From NCBI GenBank assembly GCA_017470905.1, contig JAFUXL010000026.1:1-59815 (forward strand): a DNA stretch of 59,815 bases. Direction: 5' to 3'. This document shows positions 1 through 8,056 of the stretch, piece after piece. Each line of letters begins with the position of its first letter. The first letter of the stretch is position 1. Position numbers and translations under genes: made by a program. Source of the stretch: Ruminococcus sp. (lineage in GTDB: Bacteria > Bacillota > Clostridia > Oscillospirales > Ruminococcaceae). The notes beneath the pieces are model-generated. The model saw only the letters and a program-made list of their open reading frames with translations, searched no databases and had not been told where the DNA came from.

Positions 1-320
1 ATTAGGGGTAATCATTCCTCTATGATAAGGGTTTTGCAGGTTATCCTCTTTATGATACCGTTATCGGACAGCCGGTCGCTGTAGCCAGTCAGCAGTAAAT
101 CAGTGCGAAGTCAGTGAGAGAGAGCAGACAAATCTGTAATTTGGTATATTTCAGAAAGGAGAAAGCTATTCAAAATACCGTGGGTTGCACGGGAATTTAC
201 GCCTGTGGACTGTAGAAAAAATGTGAGTAGTATTTAGTTCTGATACAAAAGCATACAGGTTGAAGCAGGAATTTTCTCAATATGGGTATATTTGTCCATA
301 TTTTGAGTAGCAGATTTTAT
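1..320. other. Left-edge non-coding stretch, nothing recognised
   Basis: No convincing gene is visible. An AAAGGAG string near 155-161 looks like a ribosome binding site, but it is followed only by a codon run of about 15 triplets without a standard start. A weak hairpin (GATAA/TTATC) lies at about 24-43. The stretch could hold the 3' end or trailer of a gene outside the window. I see no tRNA, promoter consensus or terminator. Confidence 0.4.
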
Positions 321-1106
321 ATGGCAAGAATGTACCCTCTTTTCAGCTCCAGCAAGGGAAATTCAACCTTTGTCGGCACCGAACGGGGCGGAATACTGAT
401 TGACTGCGGAGTAAGTTTCAAAAAATTCTCCGAAGCTCTCGAAATCAATAATATCCCCCTCGATGCAATAAAGGCGGTTTTCATAACCCACGAACACGCC
501 GACCATGTGAACGGTCTTAAAATGCTCACCAAAAAGACGGGTATCCCCGTTTACGGTCAGAAGAAAACTCTTCAGAATTTATGCGCTCAGGATAAAATAG
601 CCTCCTGCTCCCCCGTAATTGAAATCACGCACCGCCCCATAATATGCGCAGACCATGAATTAAGCTGTTTCAATACTCCGCACGATACAGTCCAGAGCTG
701 CGGATATAAAATATCAACATATGACGGCAAGCTGTGCGCCGTATGCACCGACCTCGGCCATGTCAGCACGGAGGTGCATAATGCCCTCACGGGCTGTAAT
801 GCGGTGCTTATTGAATCCAATTACGATGAAAATATGCTCCGCACGGGGAATTATCCCTTTTACCTCAAAGAGCGGATACTCTCCGGTACGGGTCATCTCT
901 CCAATGACGACTGCGCAGCGGAGGTCAGAAAGCTTGTTGAATCGGGAACCACTCATATAATACTCGGTCATTTAAGCCCCGACAACAACCGCCCCGATAT
1001 TGCACGCTCGGCTGTAAAAAATAAACTTAAAGGCTTTACTGTGGGGAGGGATTACCTCATTGGTGTCGCTCCCGTTGAATCAAAGGGAGGTGCTGTCATA
1101 TTCTGA
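321..1106 (+). CDS. MBL-fold metallohydrolase, WalJ/YycJ family
   Basis: Predicted metallo-beta-lactamase-fold hydrolase of 261 aa. The N-terminus (PLFSSSKGNST) matches the opening strand of the YycJ/WalJ group, and THEHADH gives the HxHxDH metal-binding motif, with further histidines in HDTVQSCG, GHLSNDD and GHLSPDN. WalJ proteins are linked to cell-wall or DNA-repair processes in Firmicutes, and the exact substrate is uncertain. An in-frame ATG at 282 would add 13 residues, but similarity begins at the ATG at 321, so I prefer the latter; neither has a strong Shine-Dalgarno site. The TGA stop overlaps the start of rlmH. In many Firmicutes yycJ and rlmH are near neighbours, which supports both calls. 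Confidence 0.85.
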   Translation: MARMYPLFSSSKGNSTFVGTERGGILIDCGVSFKKFSEALEINNIPLDAIKAVFITHEHADHVNGLKMLTKKTGIPVYGQKKTLQNLCAQDKIASCSPVIEITHRPIICADHELSCFNTPHDTVQSCGYKISTYDGKLCAVCTDLGHVSTEVHNALTGCNAVLIESNYDENMLRTGNYPFYLKERILSGTGHLSNDDCAAEVRKLVESGTTHIILGHLSPDNNRPDIARSAVKNKLKGFTVGRDYLIGVAPVESKGGAVIF

Positions 1107-1576
1107 ACATAAATCTCATTGTAATTGGCAGGCTGAAAGAGGATTATTTAAAAAATGCCTGTGCCGAATACATAAAAAGACTTTCACGCTATTGTTCATT
1201 GGAAATTCATGAGCTTGACGAATACCGCCTAAGCGATAACCCCTCCGAAAAGGAAATCGCATCGGCTCTCGCAAAGGAAGCCGTACAGATTAAAAAATAT
1301 GCAAAGGGATTTATAATTCCCCTTTGCATAGAGGGCAGACAGCTCGGCAGCGTTGAATTTTCCGAAAAAATATCCTCCGCCGCCGTCAGCGGTTTCAGCA
1401 GCATAACGTTTATTATAGGCAGCTCGTTCGGGCTTGACAATGATATAAAAAACATGGGCAGTTTTAAGCTGTCAATGTCAAAAATGACCTTTCCGCACCA
1501 GCTTGCAAGGGTCATGCTCCTCGAACAGATATACCGTGCCTTTCAGATTGCCGAAAACGGAAAATACCATAAATAA
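1103..1576 (+). CDS. rlmH: 23S rRNA (pseudouridine-1915-N3) methyltransferase RlmH, apparent CTG start
   Basis: SPOUT-class methyltransferase that modifies pseudouridine 1915 in helix 69 of 23S rRNA. The 157-aa length fits the family (about 155-160 aa). The knotted SAM site is visible as FIIGSSFGL, and the C-terminus MTFPHQLARVMLLEQIYRAF...YHK is diagnostic. The reading frame is open upstream to the stop of the preceding gene and encodes the conserved N-terminal strand NINLIVIGRLKEDY, which the first TTG at 1199 would delete. No ATG, GTG or TTG lies there. The codon at the family's Met position is CTG at 1103, overlapping the upstream TGA as CTGA, with GGAGG at 1086-1090. ATT at 1100 is the alternative. 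Identity is certain; the start is inferred. Confidence 0.9.
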   Translation: MNINLIVIGRLKEDYLKNACAEYIKRLSRYCSLEIHELDEYRLSDNPSEKEIASALAKEAVQIKKYAKGFIIPLCIEGRQLGSVEFSEKISSAAVSGFSSITFIIGSSFGLDNDIKNMGSFKLSMSKMTFPHQLARVMLLEQIYRAFQIAENGKYHK

Positions 1577-1592
1577 TGCATAATTCATAATT

Positions 1593-1612
1593 GCATTGAC
1601 TTTCGTCAATGC
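1593..1612. repeat. AT-rich palindromic unit downstream of rlmH
   Basis: An 8-bp perfect hairpin (GCATTGAC / GTCAATGC, loop TTTC) sits just after a CATAATTCATAATT string at 1579-1592. The same 14-mer recurs at 51584-51597, also inside a palindrome. It may be the remnant of a small dispersed intergenic repeat. Confidence 0.4.
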
Positions 1613-1621
1613 ATAAAGGCG

Positions 1622-1650
1622 TATCTCCCATGCCTGCGGCATGGGAGATA
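1622..1650. terminator. Hairpin between convergent rlmH and PPTase genes
   Basis: A perfect inverted repeat with 13-bp arms (TATCTCCCATGCC / GGCATGGGAGATA, 3-nt loop). It lies between two convergent genes and probably ends transcription from one or both sides. Neither side has a long U tract, so the termination role is inferred from position. Confidence 0.5.
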
Positions 1651-1651
1651 A

Positions 1652-2185
1652 TTAATTATGATTTAAAGAACGGCATAAAGATACGACATATTTTTCATGT
1701 ATTATATATTGCCGAAATGAATATCCCTGTATATTCGTCCTTATAATTCCGTTTTCAATGGAAAAGCATACCGTGTTCAGCGGATAGGATATGCCTGTTC
1801 CTATAGCCTTGACATAGGACTCCTTAAGCGTCCATAACCTGAAAAACATTGCGTTTCTCTCTTTTTCAGGAGTATTTTCAAGCATGATTTTTTCCTCTCC
1901 GGAAAAGGCTCGTTTTATGACATTCGGTCTGTAGGGTCTTATCTTTTCGCAGTCTATACCGCATTCGCCGTCCGCAATCATACACGAGGCTATCCCGTCC
2001 GCATGAGATATATTATAATGTATTCCGGGATAATTGGCAAGAGAGGGCTTGCCCATTTCGTTTTTATTTATAACAGTATTTTCGTCATACTCTATCCCGT
2101 ATTTTTTAAGGCACTCCCTGAGCAGATTATGCGCATGGGAGTGCTGTTCTTTTTTCGGAATGTCTTTCAGCGATACTATAAGCAT
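1652..2185 (-). CDS. 4'-phosphopantetheinyl transferase superfamily protein
   Basis: Transfers the phosphopantetheine arm of CoA to a serine of carrier proteins. The two hallmark motifs are present: GIDCEKIR (Mg-binding Asp) and FFRLWTLKESYVKAIG (the W/F-xxKE-xxxK signature). At 177 aa it is shorter than Sfp (about 224 aa), with a reduced N-terminal half. It resembles stand-alone Sfp-like enzymes more than AcpS. No carrier protein or synthase gene is adjacent, so the target is unknown. The start has GAGGA a few bases upstream. A promoter and a terminator hairpin lie just upstream (2213-2412), so the gene may be controlled by attenuation. Confidence 0.85.
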   Translation of the reverse strand: MLIVSLKDIPKKEQHSHAHNLLRECLKKYGIEYDENTVINKNEMGKPSLANYPGIHYNISHADGIASCMIADGECGIDCEKIRPYRPNVIKRAFSGEEKIMLENTPEKERNAMFFRLWTLKESYVKAIGTGISYPLNTVCFSIENGIIRTNIQGYSFRQYIIHEKYVVSLCRSLNHN

Positions 2186-2212
2186 TATTCCTCACCTGCC
2201 ATATAGAATTTC

Positions 2213-2377
2213 AAAAAAATTCCCCGACAGATGTCGGGGGTGTTGCAAATAAAATAAAAAAATAAATATGTGTAGAACAAAAGAAAGGAGACAACAAAAC
2301 GAGTGTTAATAACTGTGTGCAATCGTCTGTACCGGTGTACAGATTTGTAGATGATTGACTAAAGATTATTTAACACT
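2213..2377 (-). ncRNA. Candidate structured small RNA or cis-regulatory leader
   Basis: A self-contained minus-strand unit of about 165 nt, from the predicted start at 2377 to the terminator U tract at 2213. Nested pairing is visible: AGTGTTAA (2377-2370) with TTAACACT (2309-2302), CAATC (2357-2353) with GATTG (2324-2320), and an apical hairpin CTGTAC/GTACAG (2342-2327). A single-stranded pyrimidine-rich part follows (complement of 2276-2296) containing CTCCTTT, which is complementary to Shine-Dalgarno sequences. No credible reading frame is present. It could be a trans-acting RNA that masks ribosome binding sites, or the leader of the PPTase gene. I do not recognise it as a known riboswitch. 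Confidence 0.55.
2222..2239 (-). terminator. Intrinsic terminator of the RNA unit upstream of the PPTase gene
   Basis: CCCCGACA / TGTCGGGG, an 8-bp GC-rich stem with a 2-nt loop. Read on the minus strand it is followed by AATTTTTTTG. It ends only 28 nt before the PPTase start, so it either closes a small RNA gene or acts as an attenuator in the mRNA leader. Confidence 0.75.
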
Positions 2378-2383
2378 ACAGTT

Positions 2384-2412
2384 ATTATAGCTGATTTTCC
2401 GCATTTCGTCAA
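2384..2412 (-). promoter_or_regulatory. Sigma-A promoter for the RNA unit / PPTase gene
   Basis: On the minus strand TTGACG (2412-2407) and TATAAT (2389-2384) are separated by exactly 17 bp. Predicted transcription begins near 2377, the first base of the long-range helix of the structured RNA. Confidence 0.75.
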
Positions 2413-2696
2413 GAGAAAACTGAAAAAAATTATAATATCGGCTGAAATTCTGTCATTTTTCACAATAAATTGATTTTAGTTTTTGCAATATGCACAATGA
2501 AAATGTGAGGTATTATTTATTTTTTTACCAAACATTATAAAACAAAACAAAAATATATATGTGATTTTTATATCCCCCGACTGCGGCGAAAGAAACAGAC
2601 GAACAATTTAAAATTTATTTTTTCAGAAGTTTCACCAAAAAAATATGCTCATATTTGTTCATTGTAACTTAAAGTTTTTAAAATCAAAAAAAGTTA
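2413..2696. other. Very AT-rich intergenic stretch upstream of the nifJ promoter
   Basis: No gene or clear terminator is visible. The stretch is rich in A and T runs. A short GC island near 2575-2588 (CCCCCGACTGCGGCG) resembles one half of the stem-loops seen elsewhere in the window but has no matching arm. It may be an UP-element-like or regulatory region for the divergent transcription units. Confidence 0.35.
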
Positions 2697-2725
2697 TTTA
2701 CATTTCGGATATTGTGTGATATAAT
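2697..2725 (+). promoter_or_regulatory. Promoter of nifJ
   Basis: TTTACA (2697-2702), a 17-bp spacer, and TATAAT (2720-2725) preceded by TGA, an extended -10. It leaves a leader of about 65 nt before the AGGAGG site of nifJ. Confidence 0.7.
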
Positions 2726-2796
2726 ATCTATTAAAGTTATATGCGGTTTCTGCAATCGCTCATAACCCTTGGATATTTTTTACAGGAGGTCAAACA

Positions 2797-5700
2797 ATGG
2801 CTATCAAAAGAAAAATGAAAACTATGGACGGTAACAACGCTGCCGCTTGGGTATCATATCCCTTTACTGACGTTGCTGCCATCTACCCCATCACCCCTTC
2901 ATCTGTAATGGCTGAAGTTACCGACAGCTGGGCTGCCAAGGACAAGAAAAACCTTTTCGGTCAGCCTGTTACTGTTGCTGAAATGCAGTCGGAAGCAGGT
3001 GCGGCGGGTACTGTTCACGGCTCACTCTCGGCAGGTGCGCTCACTACTACATATACAGCTTCACAGGGTCTTCTCCTTATGATTCCCAATATGTACAAAA
3101 TCGCAGGCGAACTTCTCCCCAACGTTATCCATGTTTCCGCAAGATGCGTATCATCACACGCTCTCAATATCTTCGGCGACCACTCGGACGTTTATGCCTG
3201 TCGTCAGACCGGCTACGCTATGCTCTGCTCAGGCAGCGCACAGGAGGTTATGGACCTCGGCGCAGTAGCTCATCTCTCCACTATCAAGGGCAGAGTTCCT
3301 TTCCTCCACTTCTTCGACGGCTTCCGTACATCTCACGAAATTCAGAAGATTGAAACATGGGACGACGAAACTCTCTACAACCTCCTCGACAAGGATGCTG
3401 CACAGCGTTTCAGAGACGGCGCACTCCACCCCGAAAGACCCGTTCTCCGTGGCTCGGCTCAGAACCCCGACATCTTCTTCCAGGCTCGTGAGGCCTGCAA
3501 TAAATATTACGATGCTCTCCCTGCTATCGTTGAGGATTATATGAACCAGGTTAATGAGCTTATCGGCACTGATTACAAGCTCTTCAACTACTACGGCGCA
3601 CCCGATGCGGAGCATATCATCGTTGCTATGGGTTCGGTAAACGAGACTATCGAGGAAACCATAGACTACCTCAACGCACAGGGCGGCAAGTACGGTCTTG
3701 TAAAGGTTCGTCTCTACAGACCCTTCGTTGCAGAAAAGCTTGTTGAAGTTATTCCCGACAGCGTAAAGAGAATTTCCGTTCTCGACAGAACGAAAGAACC
3801 CGGTTCACTCGGCGAACCTCTCTATCTCGATGTTGTTGCAGCTCTCAAAGGCACTAAATTCAATGATATTCCGATATTCACAGGCAGATACGGTCTCGGT
3901 TCAAAGGATACCGTTCCCGCACAGATTGTCGCAGTATTCAAGAACGACTCAAAGCCCAGATTCACAATCGGTATCGAGGACGATGTTACAGGTCTTTCGC
4001 TTCCTCTTGAGGCTAACCCCGATTCTGCTCCGGCAGGTACTACTGCCTGTAAGTTCTGGGGTCTTGGTTCTGACGGTACTGTCGGCGCAAACAAGAACTC
4101 CATAAAAATCATAGGCGACCACACTGACCTCTATGCACAGGCTTATTTCGCATATGACTCGAAAAAATCGGGCGGTGTTACAATTTCTCACCTCCGTTTC
4201 GGAAAAACTCCCATAAAGTCAACATATCTCATCAACAAGGCTGATTTCGTTGCCTGTCATAATCAGAGCTATATCGACAAGTACGATATGGTTTCCGACA
4301 TCAAGCCCGGCGGTACATTCCTCCTCAACACTATCTGGTCTCCCGAAGAGCTTGACGCTAATCTCCCCGGACAGGTTAAGAGATATATCGCAGAGAACAA
4401 TATCAACTTCTATATCATCAACGGCGTTAAGCTCGGCGAAGAAACAGGAATGGGTACACGTATCAATACTATCCTCCAGTCCGCATTCTTCAAGCTTGCA
4501 AACATCATTCCCTTCGAGGACGCTCTCGGCTACATGAAAGCCGCTGCCGAAGCTTCATACAGCAAGAAGGGTCAGGACGTTGTTGAAAAGAACTGGAAAG
4601 CTATTGATGCAGGTCATCAGAACATCGTTAAGGTTGACGTTCCCGACGCATGGAAGGACTGCGCAGATACTCAGATGGGTATGGCTCACGTTGAATGCGC
4701 CGACAAGAAGCTTCAGGACTATGTAAACCATATCCAGATACCCTGCAACGCACAGAAAGGTGATACTCTCCCCGTTTCGACATTCGTTGACATGGCTGAC
4801 GGTACTTTCCCGCAGGGCAGCGCAGCATTTGAAAAGCGTGGCATTGCAGTAAAGGTTCCCTCATGGGATTCCTCAAAGTGTATCCAGTGCAATCAGTGCG
4901 CATATGTTTGTCCTCACGCTGTAATCAGACCCGTTGCAATGACTGCCGATGAGCTTGCCGCTGCTCCTGCTGCAACAAAGTCTGCTGCATTCAAACCTGC
5001 TGTCGGCGACCTTAAATTCGTTATGACAGTTTCGGCTCTCGACTGCACAGGCTGCGGAGTCTGCGCTAATGTTTGTCCTGCAAAGGAAAAGGCACTCGTT
5101 ATGGAACCCCTCGCTTCTCAGACAGAACAGCAGGAGGTATTCAACTACGCTATTACTCTCGATGAAAAGCCCGAAATTGCTGCCAAGTTCAAGGCTGAAA
5201 CAGTAAAGGGTTCGCAGTTCAGACAGCCCCTCCTCGAATTCTCCGGTGCTTGCGCAGGCTGCGGCGAAACTCCTTATGCTAAACTCGTTACACAGCTCTT
5301 CGGCGACAGAATGATGATTGCCAATGCTACAGGCTGTTCGTCAATCTGGGGCGGTTCTGCTCCCTCAACTCCCTACACGGTAAACAAGAAGGGCAGAGGT
5401 CCCGCATGGTCCAACTCACTCTTCGAGGACAACGCTGAATTTGGTTATGGTATGTATCTTGCTCAGGAAACACTCCGCAAGAGAGTTACCGACAAGGTTC
5501 TTGACCTCAAGGAAAAGGCTGAAAGAGAAGACGTAAAGGCTGCTGTTGCAGAATATCTTGATACATACAACGACGGTGCTGCCAATGCAGAGGCTACGGA
5601 CAAGCTCGTTGCCGTTCTTGAACAGTGCGACTGTGAGCCTGCTAAGGCTATTCTTGCCGAAAAGGACTATCTCTCCAAGAAATCGCAGTGGATATTCGGC

Positions 5701-6342
5701 GGCGACGGCTGGGCTTATGATATAGGCTTCGGCGGTCTCGACCATGTTATCGCTTCGGGCAAGAATGTAAATATCCTCGTATTCGATACAGAGGTTTACT
5801 CAAATACAGGCGGTCAGGCTTCAAAGTCCACTCCTACGGGTGCTATCGCACAGTTTGCTGCCGCAGGTAAGGTAATGAAGAAGAAAGACCTCGCAGGCAT
5901 CGCTATGAGCTACGGCTATGTATATGTTGCTCATGTTGCTATGGGTGCAAATATGAACCAGTGTATCAAGGCATTTGCAGAGGCAGAGGCTTATGACGGT
6001 CCTTCAATCGTTATCGCTTATGCTCCCTGTATCAATCACGGTATCAAGACAGGTATGGCTACCGCACAGGCTGAAGAGAAAAAGGCTGTCGAGGCAGGCT
6101 ACTGGCACCTCTACAGATACAACCCCACACTCAAGGAGCAGGGCAAGAATCCTTTTACTCTCGACTCCAAGGCTCCCAACGTTGACGAATACAAGAACTT
6201 CCTCATGGGTGAAGTACGTTACAATTCACTTGCCCGTCAGAACCCCGAAAGAGCTGAAAAGCTTTTCGATGCTGCTGTTGCTAATGCTAAGGACAGATAT
6301 GACTATCTCACAAGGCTTACAACACTCTACGGACAGGACTGA
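2797..6342 (+). CDS. nifJ: Pyruvate:ferredoxin (flavodoxin) oxidoreductase
   Basis: Oxidises pyruvate with CoA to acetyl-CoA and CO2 and passes electrons to ferredoxin, the central step of anaerobic fermentation in clostridia. At 1181 aa it is the single-chain homodimeric form. Domain order: an N-terminal pyrimidine-binding domain starting at YPFTDVAAIYPITPSS, the transketolase C-like and gamma domains, an insert with two [4Fe-4S] motifs (CIQCNQCAYVCP near residue 694 and CTGCGVCANVCP near 749), a cysteine pair CAGCGE before the TPP domain, and the TPP site GDGWAYDIG...SNTGGQ near 969. AGGAGG sits 8 nt upstream of ATG. Monocistronic, between its own promoter and terminator. Codon choice is highly biased, as expected for an abundant protein. 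Confidence 0.97.
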   Translation: MAIKRKMKTMDGNNAAAWVSYPFTDVAAIYPITPSSVMAEVTDSWAAKDKKNLFGQPVTVAEMQSEAGAAGTVHGSLSAGALTTTYTASQGLLLMIPNMYKIAGELLPNVIHVSARCVSSHALNIFGDHSDVYACRQTGYAMLCSGSAQEVMDLGAVAHLSTIKGRVPFLHFFDGFRTSHEIQKIETWDDETLYNLLDKDAAQRFRDGALHPERPVLRGSAQNPDIFFQAREACNKYYDALPAIVEDYMNQVNELIGTDYKLFNYYGAPDAEHIIVAMGSVNETIEETIDYLNAQGGKYGLVKVRLYRPFVAEKLVEVIPDSVKRISVLDRTKEPGSLGEPLYLDVVAALKGTKFNDIPIFTGRYGLGSKDTVPAQIVAVFKNDSKPRFTIGIEDDVTGLSLPLEANPDSAPAGTTACKFWGLGSDGTVGANKNSIKIIGDHTDLYAQAYFAYDSKKSGGVTISHLRFGKTPIKSTYLINKADFVACHNQSYIDKYDMVSDIKPGGTFLLNTIWSPEELDANLPGQVKRYIAENNINFYIINGVKLGEETGMGTRINTILQSAFFKLANIIPFEDALGYMKAAAEASYSKKGQDVVEKNWKAIDAGHQNIVKVDVPDAWKDCADTQMGMAHVECADKKLQDYVNHIQIPCNAQKGDTLPVSTFVDMADGTFPQGSAAFEKRGIAVKVPSWDSSKCIQCNQCAYVCPHAVIRPVAMTADELAAAPAATKSAAFKPAVGDLKFVMTVSALDCTGCGVCANVCPAKEKALVMEPLASQTEQQEVFNYAITLDEKPEIAAKFKAETVKGSQFRQPLLEFSGACAGCGETPYAKLVTQLFGDRMMIANATGCSSIWGGSAPSTPYTVNKKGRGPAWSNSLFEDNAEFGYGMYLAQETLRKRVTDKVLDLKEKAEREDVKAAVAEYLDTYNDGAANAEATDKLVAVLEQCDCEPAKAILAEKDYLSKKSQWIFGGDGWAYDIGFGGLDHVIASGKNVNILVFDTEVYSNTGGQASKSTPTGAIAQFAAAGKVMKKKDLAGIAMSYGYVYVAHVAMGANMNQCIKAFAEAEAYDGPSIVIAYAPCINHGIKTGMATAQAEEKKAVEAGYWHLYRYNPTLKEQGKNPFTLDSKAPNVDEYKNFLMGEVRYNSLARQNPERAEKLFDAAVANAKDRYDYLTRLTTLYGQD

Positions 6343-6383
6343 TTAACTGAATATACAGACAGAAATATAAAATAATACAAAAG

Positions 6384-6416
6384 CTCCCCTACTGCGGACA
6401 AGCAGAGGGGAGTTTT
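6384..6416 (+). terminator. Intrinsic terminator of nifJ
   Basis: Two-part stem CTCCCCT-A-CTGC / GCAG-AGGGGAG followed by TTTTT, about 40 nt after the nifJ stop. Confidence 0.9.
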
Positions 6417-6480
6417 TATGCGCAACCCCGAAAATAAGCCTTTTGCAACCAACGATTGACAAATTGCAAGGTATAATTTG

Positions 6481-6509
6481 TAGACAGCAACGGGATAAAA
6501 TGCTATAAT
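6481..6509 (+). promoter_or_regulatory. Promoter of the XRE-family regulator gene
   Basis: TAGACA (6481-6486), 17 bp, then TATAAT (6504-6509) with an extended TGC. A TTGACA at 6456-6461 is too close to the nearby TATAAT at 6472 to form a promoter. Confidence 0.6.
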
Positions 6510-6556
6510 TATCACAGTGAAAAACATCACTAAGATTTTTTCAGGAGGTATTTGAA

Positions 6557-7531
6557 ATGATTTTAGCAGACAAAATTATCGAACTCAGAAAAAAGGCAGG
6601 GCTTTCTCAGGAGGAGCTTGCCGAAAAAATTAACGTCAGCCGTCAGGCTGTCTCCAAATGGGAGAGTATGCAGTCCACTCCCGACATCAATAAAATTCTC
6701 TCCCTCTCACAGATTTTCGGAGTATCAACGGACTATCTCTTAAAGGATGATGTCAATGATGCGGAGATATGCATCGCAGACGATAACGACACCACTTTAA
6801 GAAAGGTATCACTCAGCGAGGCAAACAAGTTCCTTTCCGCAAACACAAACCACGCTTTTTATCTTGCACTCGGCATTGCACTCTGTATAATATGTGCAGC
6901 ACCGGTTATCTTTGTCGATGCATTATTCCCTGCATTAAGTGATTTAAGCGTTATACCCATGTTCATGCTTGTTGCGGCTGGAGTTGCGCTAATAGTTTTA
7001 TCAAATAAAATAATCAGACCCTTCCGCTATCTCGGACGTGAGAATATAGAAACCGAATACGGCGTTTCGGGCATGATAAAGGAAAAGAAAGACAGCTTCA
7101 CTCCCATACATATAAGAGATACCATTGTCGGAATTGTACTCTGCATAATGAGCGTTACAGCTCCGGTTATCTTTGAACAGATTAAAAGCAGGTCAGAAAC
7201 TTTCTCCGAAATCGGTGCGGCTTTAATGCTTGTAATAGTCGCAGCAGGTGTATTCTTAATAGTCAGGGCTTCAGCCACAAACAAGGGCTATCTGAAAATC
7301 CTCGAAGAAGAACAATATTCCCGTGAGAGAAAAATCACGAGACATGAAAAGCATGAAACACATATCGGCGAGGTAATGGGCATATACTGGAGCATCACAA
7401 CTGCGCTCTATCTCGGAATATCCTTTGCATTTCACAATTTCGATGTATCATGGATTATATGGGCAATTGCAGGTATATTATGCGTACCCGTGATTATAAT
7501 TACAAAAATAATCGGAAACAGAGACAGATAA
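6557..7531 (+). CDS. XRE-family HTH regulator with C-terminal membrane domain
   Basis: 324 aa. Residues 1-65 form a Cro/CI-type helix-turn-helix (LRKKAGLSQEELAEKINVSRQAVSKWE, then STDYLLKDD). The rest holds about six hydrophobic segments arranged in pairs, for example AFYLALGIALCIICAAPVIF, LVAAGVALIVL, IVGIVLCIMSVTAPVIF, MLVIVAAGVFLIV and WIIWAIAGILCVPVIIITKII. This is a membrane-tethered regulator of the type found in Firmicutes with unknown signals. The paired repeats ALCIICAAPVIF / LCIMSVTAPVIF suggest internal duplication. AGGAGG precedes the ATG. Monocistronic with its own promoter and terminator. Its targets cannot be read from the sequence. Confidence 0.85.
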   Translation: MILADKIIELRKKAGLSQEELAEKINVSRQAVSKWESMQSTPDINKILSLSQIFGVSTDYLLKDDVNDAEICIADDNDTTLRKVSLSEANKFLSANTNHAFYLALGIALCIICAAPVIFVDALFPALSDLSVIPMFMLVAAGVALIVLSNKIIRPFRYLGRENIETEYGVSGMIKEKKDSFTPIHIRDTIVGIVLCIMSVTAPVIFEQIKSRSETFSEIGAALMLVIVAAGVFLIVRASATNKGYLKILEEEQYSRERKITRHEKHETHIGEVMGIYWSITTALYLGISFAFHNFDVSWIIWAIAGILCVPVIIITKIIGNRDR

Positions 7532-7538
7532 AGAACAA

Positions 7539-7560
7539 TCCCCGTCATTCATGACGGGGA
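7539..7560. terminator. Bidirectional terminator between convergent regulators
   Basis: TCCCCGTCAT / ATGACGGGGA stem with a 2-nt loop, followed by ATTTTATT on the plus strand and preceded by A residues for the minus strand. It serves the XRE gene and probably the convergent DtxR-like gene. Confidence 0.85.
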
Positions 7561-7566
7561 ATTTTA

Positions 7567-7947
7567 TTATTTCTTGTGTATGGTTCTTCTTACGAGGTGC
7601 TTTAATCTCTCGCATGTATCGTTCGGAAAATCCGTTATGAATAATATCGCCTGCGAATGTGCCTCCTCTGCAGGGAGTTTAAGAAAATTATGGAAAAACA
7701 TATATACTTCGTTAAAGCTTGAGAATATCTGATTTACCGTTTCAACACCCTCCGGTGTAAGCACAACGCTGTTGCAGAAATCCTCATACACAAGCCCCGA
7801 ATTTGCCATACAGCGGAGCATTTTGCTCACGCTCGGTCTTGAAACTCCGAGATGTCTCGATATGCTTACACATCTCACATAATCATCTTTGTCGGAAAGT
7901 TCTTTTATAGCTATAAGATATTTTATTTGTCCTGCACAATGTTTCAT
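7567..7947 (-). CDS. DtxR/MntR-family metal-dependent transcriptional regulator
   Basis: 126 aa. The N-terminal winged helix (YLIAIKELSDKDDYVRCVSISRHLGVSRPSVSKMLRCMANSGLV) and the dimerisation segment with FHNFLKLPAEEAHSQA follow the DtxR/IdeR/MntR pattern. The usual metal-ligand pattern is only partly kept: the His-Glu-Ala-His region is present as EEAHSQA, but canonical EACxxEH is altered, so metal specificity or even metal dependence is uncertain. There is no SH3 domain. I chose the ATG at 7947 because GGAGGA lies just upstream; a start at 7983 has no ribosome binding site. A perfect palindrome 35 nt upstream may be its own operator. Confidence 0.75.
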   Translation of the reverse strand: MKHCAGQIKYLIAIKELSDKDDYVRCVSISRHLGVSRPSVSKMLRCMANSGLVYEDFCNSVVLTPEGVETVNQIFSSFNEVYMFFHNFLKLPAEEAHSQAILFITDFPNDTCERLKHLVRRTIHKK

Positions 7948-7981
7948 AAATCCTCCGGTTAAAATAATATTGTAAACAAGC

Positions 7982-8004
7982 ATTTTTGAATAATATTCAA
8001 AAAT
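7982..8004. promoter_or_regulatory. Candidate operator palindrome upstream of the DtxR-like gene
   Basis: ATTTTTGAAT-AAT-ATTCAAAAAT, perfect 10-bp arms with a 3-bp spacer, 35-57 nt upstream of the regulator start, where a promoter would lie. Its length and symmetry suit a dimeric winged-helix repressor. Autoregulation is inferred from position only. Confidence 0.45.
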
Positions 8005-8019
8005 TTTTATATTTTCTTT

Positions 8020-8048
8020 GTTTCCCTCTGTATAAGGCAGAGGGAAAC
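8020..8048 (-). terminator. Hairpin downstream of pgsA
   Basis: GTTTCCCTCTG / CAGAGGGAAAC, perfect 11-bp arms with a 7-nt loop, 9 nt after the pgsA stop on the minus strand. The minus-strand sequence that follows is A-rich rather than U-rich, so termination may be weak or the stem may mainly protect the mRNA end. Confidence 0.5.
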
Positions 8049-8056
8049 GTTATCTG

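Noticed and set aside
6456-6477. TTGACA/TATAAT pair as a promoter before the XRE gene
   Set aside because: The spacer is only 10 bp; the pair at 6481-6509 has 17 bp.
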